From JAVWMQ01 sp036646055 (GTDB taxonomy: Bacteria > Bacillota > Clostridia > Peptostreptococcales > Anaerovoracaceae), in the NCBI GenBank assembly GCA_036646055.1, contig JAVXMY010000005.1:80782-144781 (forward strand): a stretch of DNA of 64,000 nt, read 5' to 3'. The position numbers and the translations under genes are program-made. Shown in pieces: positions 17,425-25,604 of the stretch. Below the pieces are notes generated by a model. That model searched no databases. It was not told where the DNA came from and saw nothing but the letters and a program-made list of their open reading frames with translations. Each line of letters opens with the position of its first letter. Position 1 is the stretch's first letter.

Positions 17425-18978
17425 TTGGATATAAACACACAACAAAAACATTTAATAAAAGACTATGTGAAGTTATTAGAAGGTAACTATCTTTTGGTAG
17501 AAACACAGGGAATAACACCTATAAAACCAAGTCCGGTTACTCATATAACATTTGACTCAAAAGATGTCAAAGAAGGAACTCTTTTCGTTGCTAAAGGAGT
17601 ACACTTTAAAAAAGAATATCTGGATATGGCCATGGCAAAATCCGCTCAGTGCTGTTTATTTGATGAAGAGATGAAGGAAAAGCTTGGTCCTATTAAATAT
17701 CCTTATATTGTTGTGTCAGATATAAGAAAAGCTATGAGTGATATAGCCGCATATTTTTATAATAATATATATAATAACTTTAAATTAATTGGAATAACAG
17801 GTACAAAAGGAAAATCCACAACCACATTTTTATTAAAAAGTATATTAGATAAATATGCTAAAGAATATAATAAAAATGAAAGTGCTGTGGTATCAGGTAT
17901 AACTAATTACGATGGGATAATTAGAGAAGAATCCCACTTAACAACACCAGAGGCTTTTACCCTTTATAATCATTTTAACAATGCTTATAAATCCAATATA
18001 GAGTTTTTGACTATGGAAGTATCAAGTCAAGCACTTAAGTATCATAGAACTAGAGGAATAATCTTTGATATAGGAGGATTTCTTAATATAGGAGAAGATC
18101 ATATTAGTGACGTAGAACATCCAAATTTTGATGATTATGTTAATTCAAAACTTTTATTAATGAATCAGTGCAAAACTGCAGTAATTAATATGGATGATGA
18201 ATTTTCACATAAATTTTTAAAGGCAGCCAAAGAATCTAGTAGTGTTACAAAGATAATTACATTTGGTACTACTAAGGACAATGTGGATTTATATGGCTTT
18301 GATATTACTCCATCTAAAACAGGGATAGAGTTTAAATGTAAATATAAAGGAGTTACACAAGAATACAAATTAGGGTTACCTGGAATATTCAATGTTAGTA
18401 ATGGTCTTTGTGCAATTGCAATTGCACATAATTATAATATTCCTTATGAGACTATTAGAAATGGATTGTTAACAGGTAAAGTTGACGGGAGAATGGAACT
18501 TTTTAGAATTAATTCGGAAGATAAGACTATAATAGTGGACTACGCCCATAATAAGTTAAGCTTTGAATCATTGTTTAAGTCTACTAAAGAGGAATTTAAA
18601 AACTCACAGCTTACAGTTGTATTTGGTTGCCCGGGCAATAAGGGTGTTGCAAGAAGACATGAACTTCCTAAAGTAGTGGCAGAGCATAATATTTATGCAT
18701 ATATTACAGAAGAAGATTATGGTGAAGAAAATTTAGAAGATATATCTAAAGAAGTATATGATAATCTAATTAAATTTGGCGGTAATGGAGAAATTATTAA
18801 TGACAGGGAAGAGGCTATAACAAAAGCTATTTCCAAGGCTTCAAATGGAAGTGTAATATTAATTACTGGCAAAGGTAGAGAAACAAGACAAAAAAGGGGT
18901 ACTAAATATATTGATGTGCCTTCAGATGTTGAAATAGTAGAAGAATTAATAAAAGGGATTAATAATGGAACTGAATAA
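17425..18978 (+). CDS. murE: MurE-like UDP-N-acetylmuramyl-tripeptide synthetase
   Basis: A 517-residue Mur ligase that adds the third amino acid to UDP-MurNAc-L-Ala-D-Glu using ATP. The ATP loop is GITGTKGKSTTTF, the central domain has TTPEAFTLYNHF and MEVSSQALKYHR, and the C-terminal domain has VDYAHNKLSFESL and FGCPGNKGVARRHELPKV. The position of the usual DNPR/DNPA-type specificity loop reads TEEDYGEEN near residue 428, so the canonical diaminopimelate signature is missing and the incoming amino acid cannot be named. The start is TTG with AGAGGA upstream, 3 bases after the DUF975 gene. It overlaps the CLC gene by 14 bases. It is outside any mur/dcw cluster, so it may be a second or specialised copy. 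Confidence 0.8.
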   Translation: MDINTQQKHLIKDYVKLLEGNYLLVETQGITPIKPSPVTHITFDSKDVKEGTLFVAKGVHFKKEYLDMAMAKSAQCCLFDEEMKEKLGPIKYPYIVVSDIRKAMSDIAAYFYNNIYNNFKLIGITGTKGKSTTTFLLKSILDKYAKEYNKNESAVVSGITNYDGIIREESHLTTPEAFTLYNHFNNAYKSNIEFLTMEVSSQALKYHRTRGIIFDIGGFLNIGEDHISDVEHPNFDDYVNSKLLLMNQCKTAVINMDDEFSHKFLKAAKESSSVTKIITFGTTKDNVDLYGFDITPSKTGIEFKCKYKGVTQEYKLGLPGIFNVSNGLCAIAIAHNYNIPYETIRNGLLTGKVDGRMELFRINSEDKTIIVDYAHNKLSFESLFKSTKEEFKNSQLTVVFGCPGNKGVARRHELPKVVAEHNIYAYITEEDYGEENLEDISKEVYDNLIKFGGNGEIINDREEAITKAISKASNGSVILITGKGRETRQKRGTKYIDVPSDVEIVEELIKGINNGTE

Positions 18979-20233
18979 GAAAAACAAAAATAAATATATT
19001 CTTATTTTAGTACTTTTTGGATCTTTTCTAGGGTTTTTTGCAGGGATAATAATTAGTTTTACGCTAAAAATAATGAGCCTTGGAATCCATTTTGTGTGGC
19101 ATTATATACCAAAAGTATCTGGAGTAGATGGCTTAGCATATTATTTGATTGTTTGTGCCTTAGGAGGTCTAATTATAGGATTATATCAAAAGAAGTTTGG
19201 TGTATATCCAGAGACTATGGAAGAAGTAATGAAGGTTATGAAGGACAAGGGATATTATCCTTATGATAAGCTTCATATTATTTTAGTGGCAGCATTATTA
19301 CCTCTTATTTTTGGTGGGAGTCTTGGCCCTGAGGCAGGATTGACCGGTGTAATTGTTGGTCTTTGTTGTTTGATAGGACATAGATTAGAATATAAGGGAG
19401 AAGAACTTAGAGAACTTGCTATGTCTGGAGTTGCCGCAACATTGTCATTAGTATTTCAAGCTCCATTTTTTGGAATAGCAAATAACATTGAAGAAGAAGC
19501 TAACTTTAGTGAGATACCCCAGGATGAGAGGGTTTTTACCCAAAAAGAAAGAAAGAAAATCAAGAGCAGTATTTATGTTTTTGCTGTTATTGCTGGATTG
19601 ATAGGCTTTAAATTTGTAGGACTTTTCATTGAAGGTGGAACGGGAATTCCAAGATTTGATTATGGAGCTGATCCAACATTTGAAGATTGGAAATGGTTTT
19701 TTCCAATTTGTTTAGCAGGAGTATTAGCTGGTTTAGTTTATCAAATTGGAACTGTATTGTTTAGTAAAATATCTAAGGTGTTTGGAAATAAAAATATACT
19801 TAGATGTATTGTTGGAGGACTTGGAATTGGGATTATAGGTTTTTGGGTTCCTTTTTCAATGTTTTCTGGAGAGCATGAACTAGGTGAAATTATCAGTTCT
19901 TGGTCTACTTTTTCTGCAGTAGCCTTAATTGGAATTGGAGTTTGTAAACTGCTATTGACAGGATTTTGTCTAAATTTTGGTTGGATTGGTGGAAATATTT
20001 TTCCAATAATATTCAGTGGTACTAGTATTGGATTTGCTATGGTTTCATTGCTTGGTATAAATCCTATTTTTGGGGTGGCTGTTGTAACAGCTGCTGTTAC
20101 TGGATATATAATGAAAAAGCCTATTGCAGTTGTTGGTATTCTCATACTATGTTTTCCAATTAAGCTTGTAATACCAATGGTTTTAAGTGCATATATCTCT
20201 AGCTTAATTCCAGATATTAATAAAAATAGTTAA
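18965..20233 (+). CDS. CLC-family chloride channel/transporter homologue
   Basis: A 422-residue membrane protein with about ten or more hydrophobic helices and CLC signatures: GGSLGPEAGLTG near residues 117-128 and the second selectivity-filter motif GWIGGNIFPIIFSG in the C-terminal half. In CLC exchangers the first motif is GREGP or GKEGP with a gating glutamate. Here it is GSLGP, with leucine near residue 120, so the external gate is absent, as in some YfeO-like homologues. Anion conduction is therefore likely, but coupling to protons is doubtful (inference). No CBS domains. Its start overlaps the murE-like gene. Confidence 0.87.
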   Translation: MELNKKNKNKYILILVLFGSFLGFFAGIIISFTLKIMSLGIHFVWHYIPKVSGVDGLAYYLIVCALGGLIIGLYQKKFGVYPETMEEVMKVMKDKGYYPYDKLHIILVAALLPLIFGGSLGPEAGLTGVIVGLCCLIGHRLEYKGEELRELAMSGVAATLSLVFQAPFFGIANNIEEEANFSEIPQDERVFTQKERKKIKSSIYVFAVIAGLIGFKFVGLFIEGGTGIPRFDYGADPTFEDWKWFFPICLAGVLAGLVYQIGTVLFSKISKVFGNKNILRCIVGGLGIGIIGFWVPFSMFSGEHELGEIISSWSTFSAVALIGIGVCKLLLTGFCLNFGWIGGNIFPIIFSGTSIGFAMVSLLGINPIFGVAVVTAAVTGYIMKKPIAVVGILILCFPIKLVIPMVLSAYISSLIPDINKNS

Positions 20234-20273
20234 ACGCCTGTGACATTAATGTAATTCTTTTAGTACTTTAACG

Positions 20274-20282
20274 TGGTATAAT
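20274..20282 (+). promoter_or_regulatory. Extended -10 promoter for GDPD-like gene
   Basis: TGGTATAAT forms an extended -10. No convincing -35 is seen. The start codon is 34 bases downstream. Confidence 0.5.
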
Positions 20283-20315
20283 AAATTACGTATAATGTGT
20301 GTATAGGAGGTGTTT

Positions 20316-21026
20316 ATGAATAATAAAAACTGTGACTGGATAAAGACGATGCCCATAGCAAGAGGGGGATCTTATAACGACGAATTGCCAATTAATTCAT
20401 TGGGAGCTATTTCAAATGCCATAGATAATAAGCATCCGATTGGTATTTCTGTGAGAATTAGTTTGGATAATAAATGCGTAGTTTATGAAGAAGAGATTGT
20501 GGGCGATAGAAGACTTGATCAAATGAGTTTAGATGAAATTATAAGCATTAAATTAGAAGATACAGAATATACTATTCCAACATTAGAGCAGGTTCTAAAT
20601 CAGGTTTCTGGTAGGACACCGCTTTTGGTAAACCTTCCTGGTGATAAAAAGGATTTTGCTTGTGAAAAGTTAATACTAAATGAGTTTATTAAGTATGAGG
20701 GCGATGTGGCTTTTTGTGTTGATACTATTAATGCTGTGACTTATATAAATAAAAACTATCCAAATGTGTTGGTTGGCCAGTGTTGCGTACCATCTAGTAT
20801 ATCTTTTAATCCAATTAAGGTTATTAAGACTATTAAAAAATATAAAAAAACCAAACTTGGAAAGCCAGATTTCTTGGCCTTTAAATTGGCAGATTTGCCC
20901 AATGAAAAAGTGAAAAAGTTACGTAAATATGGAATAACAATAATAGGGTATACAGTTTTAAATTCTGAAGACAGGAAAACTGGAAATATTAATTGTGATA
21001 ACTATGTTTACGGTAGAATAGTGTAA
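20316..21026 (+). CDS. GDPD-fold protein lacking catalytic residues
   Basis: A 236-residue protein whose layout follows glycerophosphodiester phosphodiesterases (TIM barrel): an N-terminal PIARGGS...INSLGAI segment, a second strand ISVRISLDNKCVVYEEE, RRLDQMSLDEI, then IPTLEQVLNQVSGRTPLLVN. The catalytic positions are changed. HRG has lost its histidine (ARGG), ENT is INS, the ExD metal site is SVR, the HD pair is EE, and the later ExK is NLP. So it is probably a non-hydrolytic pseudoenzyme or has another activity. The start is the ATG at 20316, five bases after AGGAGG; the GTG at 20310 overlaps that site. It is monocistronic, bounded by its own promoter and a terminator. Confidence 0.72.
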   Translation: MNNKNCDWIKTMPIARGGSYNDELPINSLGAISNAIDNKHPIGISVRISLDNKCVVYEEEIVGDRRLDQMSLDEIISIKLEDTEYTIPTLEQVLNQVSGRTPLLVNLPGDKKDFACEKLILNEFIKYEGDVAFCVDTINAVTYINKNYPNVLVGQCCVPSSISFNPIKVIKTIKKYKKTKLGKPDFLAFKLADLPNEKVKKLRKYGITIIGYTVLNSEDRKTGNINCDNYVYGRIV

Positions 21027-21038
21027 TGAGATATTTGC

Positions 21039-21072
21039 AAAAAGAGTGACTTTATAATAATCGCTCTTTTTT
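21039..21072 (+). terminator. Intrinsic terminator after GDPD-like gene
   Basis: AAAAAGAGTGA pairs with TCGCTCTTTTT (one G-T pair) around an 11-base loop, ending in a T-run. Confidence 0.85.
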
Positions 21073-21081
21073 AATATTCAC

Positions 21082-21110
21082 TTGTTTAAATGATACAAAA
21101 AAGGTATAAT
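21082..21110 (+). promoter_or_regulatory. Promoter for isochorismatase-family gene
   Basis: TTGTTT at 21082-21087, 17-base spacer, TATAAT at 21105-21110. Transcription would start near 21117, which rules out the upstream ATG at 21115 and supports the ATG at 21154. Confidence 0.7.
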
Positions 21111-21153
21111 TAATATGTTTGAAATGTATGAAGGATATTTAGTAGAGGTACAT

Positions 21154-21684
21154 ATGAAAATTTTAATTGTAATGGATATGCAAAATGATTTTATTGATGG
21201 TTCACTTGGGACTAAATCAGCAGAAAAAATCGTTCCTCGTGTGAGGGAAAAAATTTACGAATACTTATCAGAAAATCAAAAGATAATTTTTACTAGGGAA
21301 ACAAACTATGATAATTATTTGAAGACCCTAAGAGGGTATGATATTCCAATTAGCCATTGTATTTATGGCACTCATGGATGGGAGATTACTTCTGAGTTTG
21401 AGAAGATTGAAAGGAAATGTCATATTATTGACAAGGAAACATTTGGATGTTATGAACTTCCGGCTGCAATATTATCATGTGTAGGCGAAGACGTAAATAT
21501 TGAAGAAATTCAGATTGTTGGTCTTTGCACTGATGTAAGTATAATAGCCAATGCATTAATTCTTAGAGCGGGTCTACCGGAAACAAAGATTAGCATAGTA
21601 GAAGAGTGTTGTGCAGGGACAACTAATGAAAAGCACAAGGCTACCCTAGAAGTAATGAAAAGTTGTCAAATATATATTAACTAA
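21154..21684 (+). CDS. Isochorismatase-family cysteine hydrolase (nicotinamidase-like)
   Basis: A 176-residue cytosolic hydrolase. The catalytic triad is visible: aspartate in VMDMQNDFIDGSLG, lysine in IIDKETFGCYEL, and cysteine in VGLCTDVSIIANAL, with the cis-peptide-type context of the family. Members hydrolyse nicotinamide, isochorismate or related amides; the specific substrate is not clear, though HGTHGWE-like spacing (YGTHGWEI) is common in nicotinamidase-type small hydrolases. I chose ATG 21154 because GTAGAGG precedes it and the promoter -10 ends at 21110. The gene stands alone between two terminators. Confidence 0.88.
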   Translation: MKILIVMDMQNDFIDGSLGTKSAEKIVPRVREKIYEYLSENQKIIFTRETNYDNYLKTLRGYDIPISHCIYGTHGWEITSEFEKIERKCHIIDKETFGCYELPAAILSCVGEDVNIEEIQIVGLCTDVSIIANALILRAGLPETKISIVEECCAGTTNEKHKATLEVMKSCQIYIN

Positions 21685-21696
21685 AAAAAGTTATGG

Positions 21697-21732
21697 ATAC
21701 TAACTAGTTATAAAGATTAGTTAGTATTTTAT
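21697..21732 (+). terminator. Intrinsic terminator before the ABC-F gene
   Basis: ATACTAACTA (21697-21706) pairs perfectly with TAGTTAGTAT (21718-21727), followed by TTTTATT. It ends only 17 bases before the ABC-F start codon, so a separate role as an attenuator is possible. Confidence 0.75.
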
Positions 21733-21748
21733 TGAGAAGGGATTATAG

Positions 21749-23350
21749 ATGATTAATGTTACAAATGTAAGTATGAATTTTGATGGTCAGGATTTATTTA
21801 AGGATGTGGAGCTTAAGTTTACTGTGGGCAATTGCTATGGTATTATAGGTGCCAATGGGGCTGGAAAGTCAACATTTTTAAGAATCTTATCAGGAGATTT
21901 AGAGCCAACAACAGGAAATGTTTCAATTAAAAAAGGCATTAGAATGTCTGTTTTAAAACAGGACCATTTTGAGTTTGATGAATATACAGTTTTAGATACT
22001 GTTATTATGGGCAACAAAAGGCTTTACGAAGTAATGAAAGAAAAAGAAGCAATCTATGCCAAAGAAGAATTCAGCGATGAGGATGGAATCAAAGCATCTG
22101 AATTAGAAGGTGAATTTGCTGAAATGGATGGATGGGAGGCTGAATCTGACGTAAGTAGGTTAATTCAAGGACTTGGTCTAGATAAAGATATTATTTGGAA
22201 TGAGATGAATACTTTAACTGCTAAGGAGAAGGTTAAAGTGTTACTAGCTCAGGCCTTATTCGGCAACCCTGGAATAATATTGTTAGATGAACCTACTAAC
22301 CATTTAGATGTACTTGCTATTAACTGGCTTGAGGATTTTTTGATGGATTATGAGGGTACTGTTATAGTTGTATCTCATGATAGACATTTTTTGAATACTG
22401 TTTGCACTAACATTGTTGATGTTGATTACGGTAAAATTAAAATGTTTGTTGGTAACTATGAGTTTTGGTATGAATCAAGTCAGCTTATTCAAAAGATGGT
22501 TAAGGATCAAAACAAGAAGAGTGAAGATAAAATAAAAGAACTACAGAGTTTTATTCAAAGGTTCTCAGCTAATAAATCAAAGTCTAAGCAGGCTACTTCA
22601 AGAAGAAAGCTAATAGATAAACTTACAGTAGAACAACTTCCATCTTCTTCAAGAAGATATCCATTTGTTGGGTTTAATATGGACAGAGAAGCAGGTAAGG
22701 AAATCCTTCAGGTAAATGGAGTTTCAAAAACTATTGATGGTGTTAAGGTTCTTGATAATGTAACATTTAGACTAAACAAAGAAGAAAAAATTGCATTTGT
22801 TGGTGAAAATGAAATAGCAAATACAACCCTATTTAAAATTATTATGGGAGAAATGGAACCAGATGAAGGTGAAGTGAAATGGGGAACAACTATTACTACT
22901 TCATATTTTCCAATGGATAATTCTAGTTTCTTTGATGGATGCACATTAAATTTAGTAGAGTGGCTAAGTCAATTTACTACTGAAACTACAGAAACATTTA
23001 TGAGAGGGTTTTTGGGTAAAATGCTTTTCTCTGGTGATGATGTATATAAAGAAGTAAAGGTACTAAGCGGTGGAGAAAAAGTTAGATGTATGCTATCTAG
23101 AATGATGCTATTTGGATCAAATGTTCTAGTTTTGGATCAGCCAACTAACCACTTAGATTTAGAGTCTATTACTGCCTTAAATGATGGATTAATTAGTTTC
23201 AAAGGCAATATGCTTTTTGCGTCTCATGACCATGAGTTTATTCAAACTATTGCAAATAGAATAATAGAGATTGCTGAAGACGGCACAATAACAGATATGT
23301 TATGCACATATGATGAATTTATAGAAAAAATGGATGGTTTAAAAGCTTAA
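21749..23350 (+). CDS. ABC-F family ATPase (YkpA/YbiT-like)
   Basis: A 533-residue soluble protein with two ATP-binding cassettes and no membrane segments, as in ABC-F translation factors and ribosome-protection proteins. Cassette 1 has Walker A GANGAGKST (about residue 34) and Walker B with ILLDEPTNHLD, but its signature is LTAKEK (about 156) instead of LSGGQ. A charged linker follows (KMVKDQNKKSEDKIKELQ). Cassette 2 has a degenerate Walker A, GENEIANTT (352-360, no Gly-Lys), but an intact LSGGEK signature (439-444) and LDQPTNHLDLES. In a closed ABC pair both defects fall in the same composite site. It overlaps the lipid kinase gene by one base. Antibiotic resistance is not implied by the sequence. 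Confidence 0.9.
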   Translation: MINVTNVSMNFDGQDLFKDVELKFTVGNCYGIIGANGAGKSTFLRILSGDLEPTTGNVSIKKGIRMSVLKQDHFEFDEYTVLDTVIMGNKRLYEVMKEKEAIYAKEEFSDEDGIKASELEGEFAEMDGWEAESDVSRLIQGLGLDKDIIWNEMNTLTAKEKVKVLLAQALFGNPGIILLDEPTNHLDVLAINWLEDFLMDYEGTVIVVSHDRHFLNTVCTNIVDVDYGKIKMFVGNYEFWYESSQLIQKMVKDQNKKSEDKIKELQSFIQRFSANKSKSKQATSRRKLIDKLTVEQLPSSSRRYPFVGFNMDREAGKEILQVNGVSKTIDGVKVLDNVTFRLNKEEKIAFVGENEIANTTLFKIIMGEMEPDEGEVKWGTTITTSYFPMDNSSFFDGCTLNLVEWLSQFTTETTETFMRGFLGKMLFSGDDVYKEVKVLSGGEKVRCMLSRMMLFGSNVLVLDQPTNHLDLESITALNDGLISFKGNMLFASHDHEFIQTIANRIIEIAEDGTITDMLCTYDEFIEKMDGLKA

Positions 23351-24288
23351 TGAGAAATATTTTTATCTTAAATCCAGCAGCAGGGCAAGGCAAGGCTTTA
23401 AATCAGATAGATGATATTAAGGCGGCAGCTGCAGAACTAAATATAGATGTGGAATTTTATAAAACCGCATCGCCTATTGATCCTGAAATTTATTGTGGAG
23501 ATATTATGGCTAGTATGGATCCAAATGAAAAAATTAGGATTTATGCTTGTGGTGGTGATGGTACTTTAAATGAAGTTGTAAACGCATGTTATGGATATGA
23601 AAATGTTGAAATTGGTGTAATACCAAAAGGTACAGGAAATGATTTTGTAAGAAATTTTGGTAAAAAAGAAGATTATTTTAACTATAAAGCACAGTTAATG
23701 GGCGAAAGCATTATATGTAATGTTATTAACTATTCAGGTGTTTCTAATGGAGAAATCATTAATAGATATTGTTGCAATATGTTTAATATTGGATTTGATT
23801 GTAATGTTGTAGATTTAGCTGCTAAGTATAAGAAATATCCTTTAGTTAAGGGAACTCCTGCATATATGCTTGGTGTTTTAAAAACTCTTATTGAAATGCA
23901 TGGAACAAGGCTTAAAATAACACTAGATGATGGTACTGTAATGGATCAAGATTTTTTGTTAGTTGCTTTAGCAAATGGGTGCTACTGTGGTGGAGGGGTC
24001 AAAGGAGTTCCAAAGGCCAATGTTACAGATGGATTTATTGATGTTAGTATTATAAATCCTATGACTAGATTAAAGTTTTTAAATATGTTTGGCAAGTATG
24101 CTAAAGGCACACATTTAGAGGCACAGGATATTGAAAAACTAATTACATATCGAAAATGTAAGGAAGTAAAGATTGAGCCTAAAGAAGAATCTATTCGAAT
24201 GAGCATAGATGGTGAAATTACTAATATTGGAGAAATAAATTTTAAGATTGTTGAAAAAGGTTTTAAATTTATTTTGCCAAAAATTTAA
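23350..24288 (+). CDS. YegS/BmrU-type diacylglycerol-kinase-like lipid kinase
   Basis: A 312-residue cytosolic or membrane-associated lipid kinase of the DAGK catalytic family. The nucleotide-binding motifs are FILNPAAGQGKAL, YACGGDGTLNEVVNA and IPKGTGNDFVRNFG. The C-terminal beta domain ends with IRMSIDGEITN, which carries conserved DGE residues. Diacylglycerol or undecaprenol-related lipids are possible substrates; the sequence does not decide. Its ATG overlaps the ABC-F stop (TAATG), so the two are coupled. Confidence 0.9.
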   Translation: MRNIFILNPAAGQGKALNQIDDIKAAAAELNIDVEFYKTASPIDPEIYCGDIMASMDPNEKIRIYACGGDGTLNEVVNACYGYENVEIGVIPKGTGNDFVRNFGKKEDYFNYKAQLMGESIICNVINYSGVSNGEIINRYCCNMFNIGFDCNVVDLAAKYKKYPLVKGTPAYMLGVLKTLIEMHGTRLKITLDDGTVMDQDFLLVALANGCYCGGGVKGVPKANVTDGFIDVSIINPMTRLKFLNMFGKYAKGTHLEAQDIEKLITYRKCKEVKIEPKEESIRMSIDGEITNIGEINFKIVEKGFKFILPKI

Positions 24289-24306
24289 AAAATAATTGCA
24301 TAGCTG

Positions 24307-24335
24307 TTGACAAAGAACTATAATCAAGGTATACT
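24307..24335 (+). promoter_or_regulatory. Promoter of the pyrimidine operon
   Basis: TTGACA at 24307-24312, 17-base spacer, TATACT at 24330-24335. The leader is only about 35 bases, too short for a PyrR-type attenuator. Confidence 0.8.
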
Positions 24336-24377
24336 ATTGAAGATTTGAGCAAAAATAAAGTGAATAGGAGGATTATG

Positions 24378-25604
24378 ATGAGAACATTGTTAAAAAACGC
24401 TATGGTTTATACTGCAAATGGATTTGAAAAAAAGAACATTATCATTTCCAAGGGTGAAGTTTTTGTTTCTGATATTTCATCATTTGATAATTCCATTGAT
24501 TATAGTGGTAAATATATTATTCCAGGTTTTGTGGATGTGCATGTGCACTTGCGTGAACCTGGTTTTTTTTATAAAGAAACCATAAAAAGTGGTACTATGG
24601 CAGCTGCTGCAGGTGGGTTTACAGCAGTATGCTCTATGCCTAATCTAAAACCAGCACCAACAAACTTAGAAAATTTAAAAGTACAATTAGATATAATAGA
24701 GAAGGATGCGGTAATTAAAGTATATCCATACGGTGCAATCACAAGTGATCAAAGTGGTATAGGAGATCTTTCTAAAATGGAAGAAATGGCACCTTTCGTT
24801 GTTGCTTTCACTGACGATGGCAAAGGTGTACAAGAGGAAGAAACTATGCGTCAGGCTATGATTAAAGCTTCAAAGCTTAATAAAATCATTGTTGCCCACT
24901 GTGAAGATGAAAGTTTAAACGAAACACCATATATGGGAACTACAAGTATAAGTGAATATAGCCAGGTTATTAGAGATATTAATCTATCTAAAGAAACCGG
25001 TTGTGGTTATCATGTTTGTCATGCTTCAGCAAAAGAAAGTATTGAAGCTGTAAGACAGGGAAAACAAGAGGGCGTAAATGTTACTTGTGAAACAGGTCCT
25101 CATTATGTGGTTTTTAATAAAGATACAATTAAAGCTGAAGGTAGATTTAAAATGAATCCACCAATTAAAGAAGAAGAAGATAGAATAGCAATAATTGAAG
25201 CAATTAAGGATGGTACATTAGATATGATCGCTACAGATCATGCTCCTCACAGCAGAGAAGAAAAAGCAAAAGGTTTTGTAGACAGCATGTTTGGTGTAGT
25301 TGGTCTTGAAACAAGTTTTGGTATTTTAAACAAACATCTTGTTAAAAGTGGAATAATAAGTTTAGAAAAACTAATTGATATTATGGCAATTAAACCTAGA
25401 GAAAGATTTGGACTAGAAGGCGGATATATTAAAGATGGACAGGTTGCTGACTTAACTGTTTTAGATATAGACGTTGAAACAATTGTAAATCCAAATGAAT
25501 TCCTTTCCATGGGTAAAAGTACACCATTTGAAGATATGCAAATGGCAGGAAAAATTATAGCTACATATGTTAATGGAGAAATAAAATATGAAAATATTAA
25601 GTAA
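24378..25604 (+). CDS. pyrC: Dihydroorotase
   Basis: A 408-residue type-I dihydroorotase catalysing ring closure of carbamoyl-aspartate. The zinc site HVHLREPG lies in GFVDVHVHLREPG. CSMPNLKPAP, AHCEDE, CETGPHYV and the ATDHAPH motif with the catalytic aspartate are all visible. The start is the second of two adjacent ATGs (24375/24378), six bases after AGGAGG. It is the first gene of pyrC-K-D-F-E-B-I. The last 17 bases overlap pyrK, which favours coupled translation. Confidence 0.95.
   Translation: MRTLLKNAMVYTANGFEKKNIIISKGEVFVSDISSFDNSIDYSGKYIIPGFVDVHVHLREPGFFYKETIKSGTMAAAAGGFTAVCSMPNLKPAPTNLENLKVQLDIIEKDAVIKVYPYGAITSDQSGIGDLSKMEEMAPFVVAFTDDGKGVQEEETMRQAMIKASKLNKIIVAHCEDESLNETPYMGTTSISEYSQVIRDINLSKETGCGYHVCHASAKESIEAVRQGKQEGVNVTCETGPHYVVFNKDTIKAEGRFKMNPPIKEEEDRIAIIEAIKDGTLDMIATDHAPHSREEKAKGFVDSMFGVVGLETSFGILNKHLVKSGIISLEKLIDIMAIKPRERFGLEGGYIKDGQVADLTVLDIDVETIVNPNEFLSMGKSTPFEDMQMAGKIIATYVNGEIKYENIK

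Noticed and set aside
24336..24377. PyrR-type attenuator ahead of pyrC
   Set aside because: The leader is about 35 bases with no room for terminator and anti-terminator hairpins.
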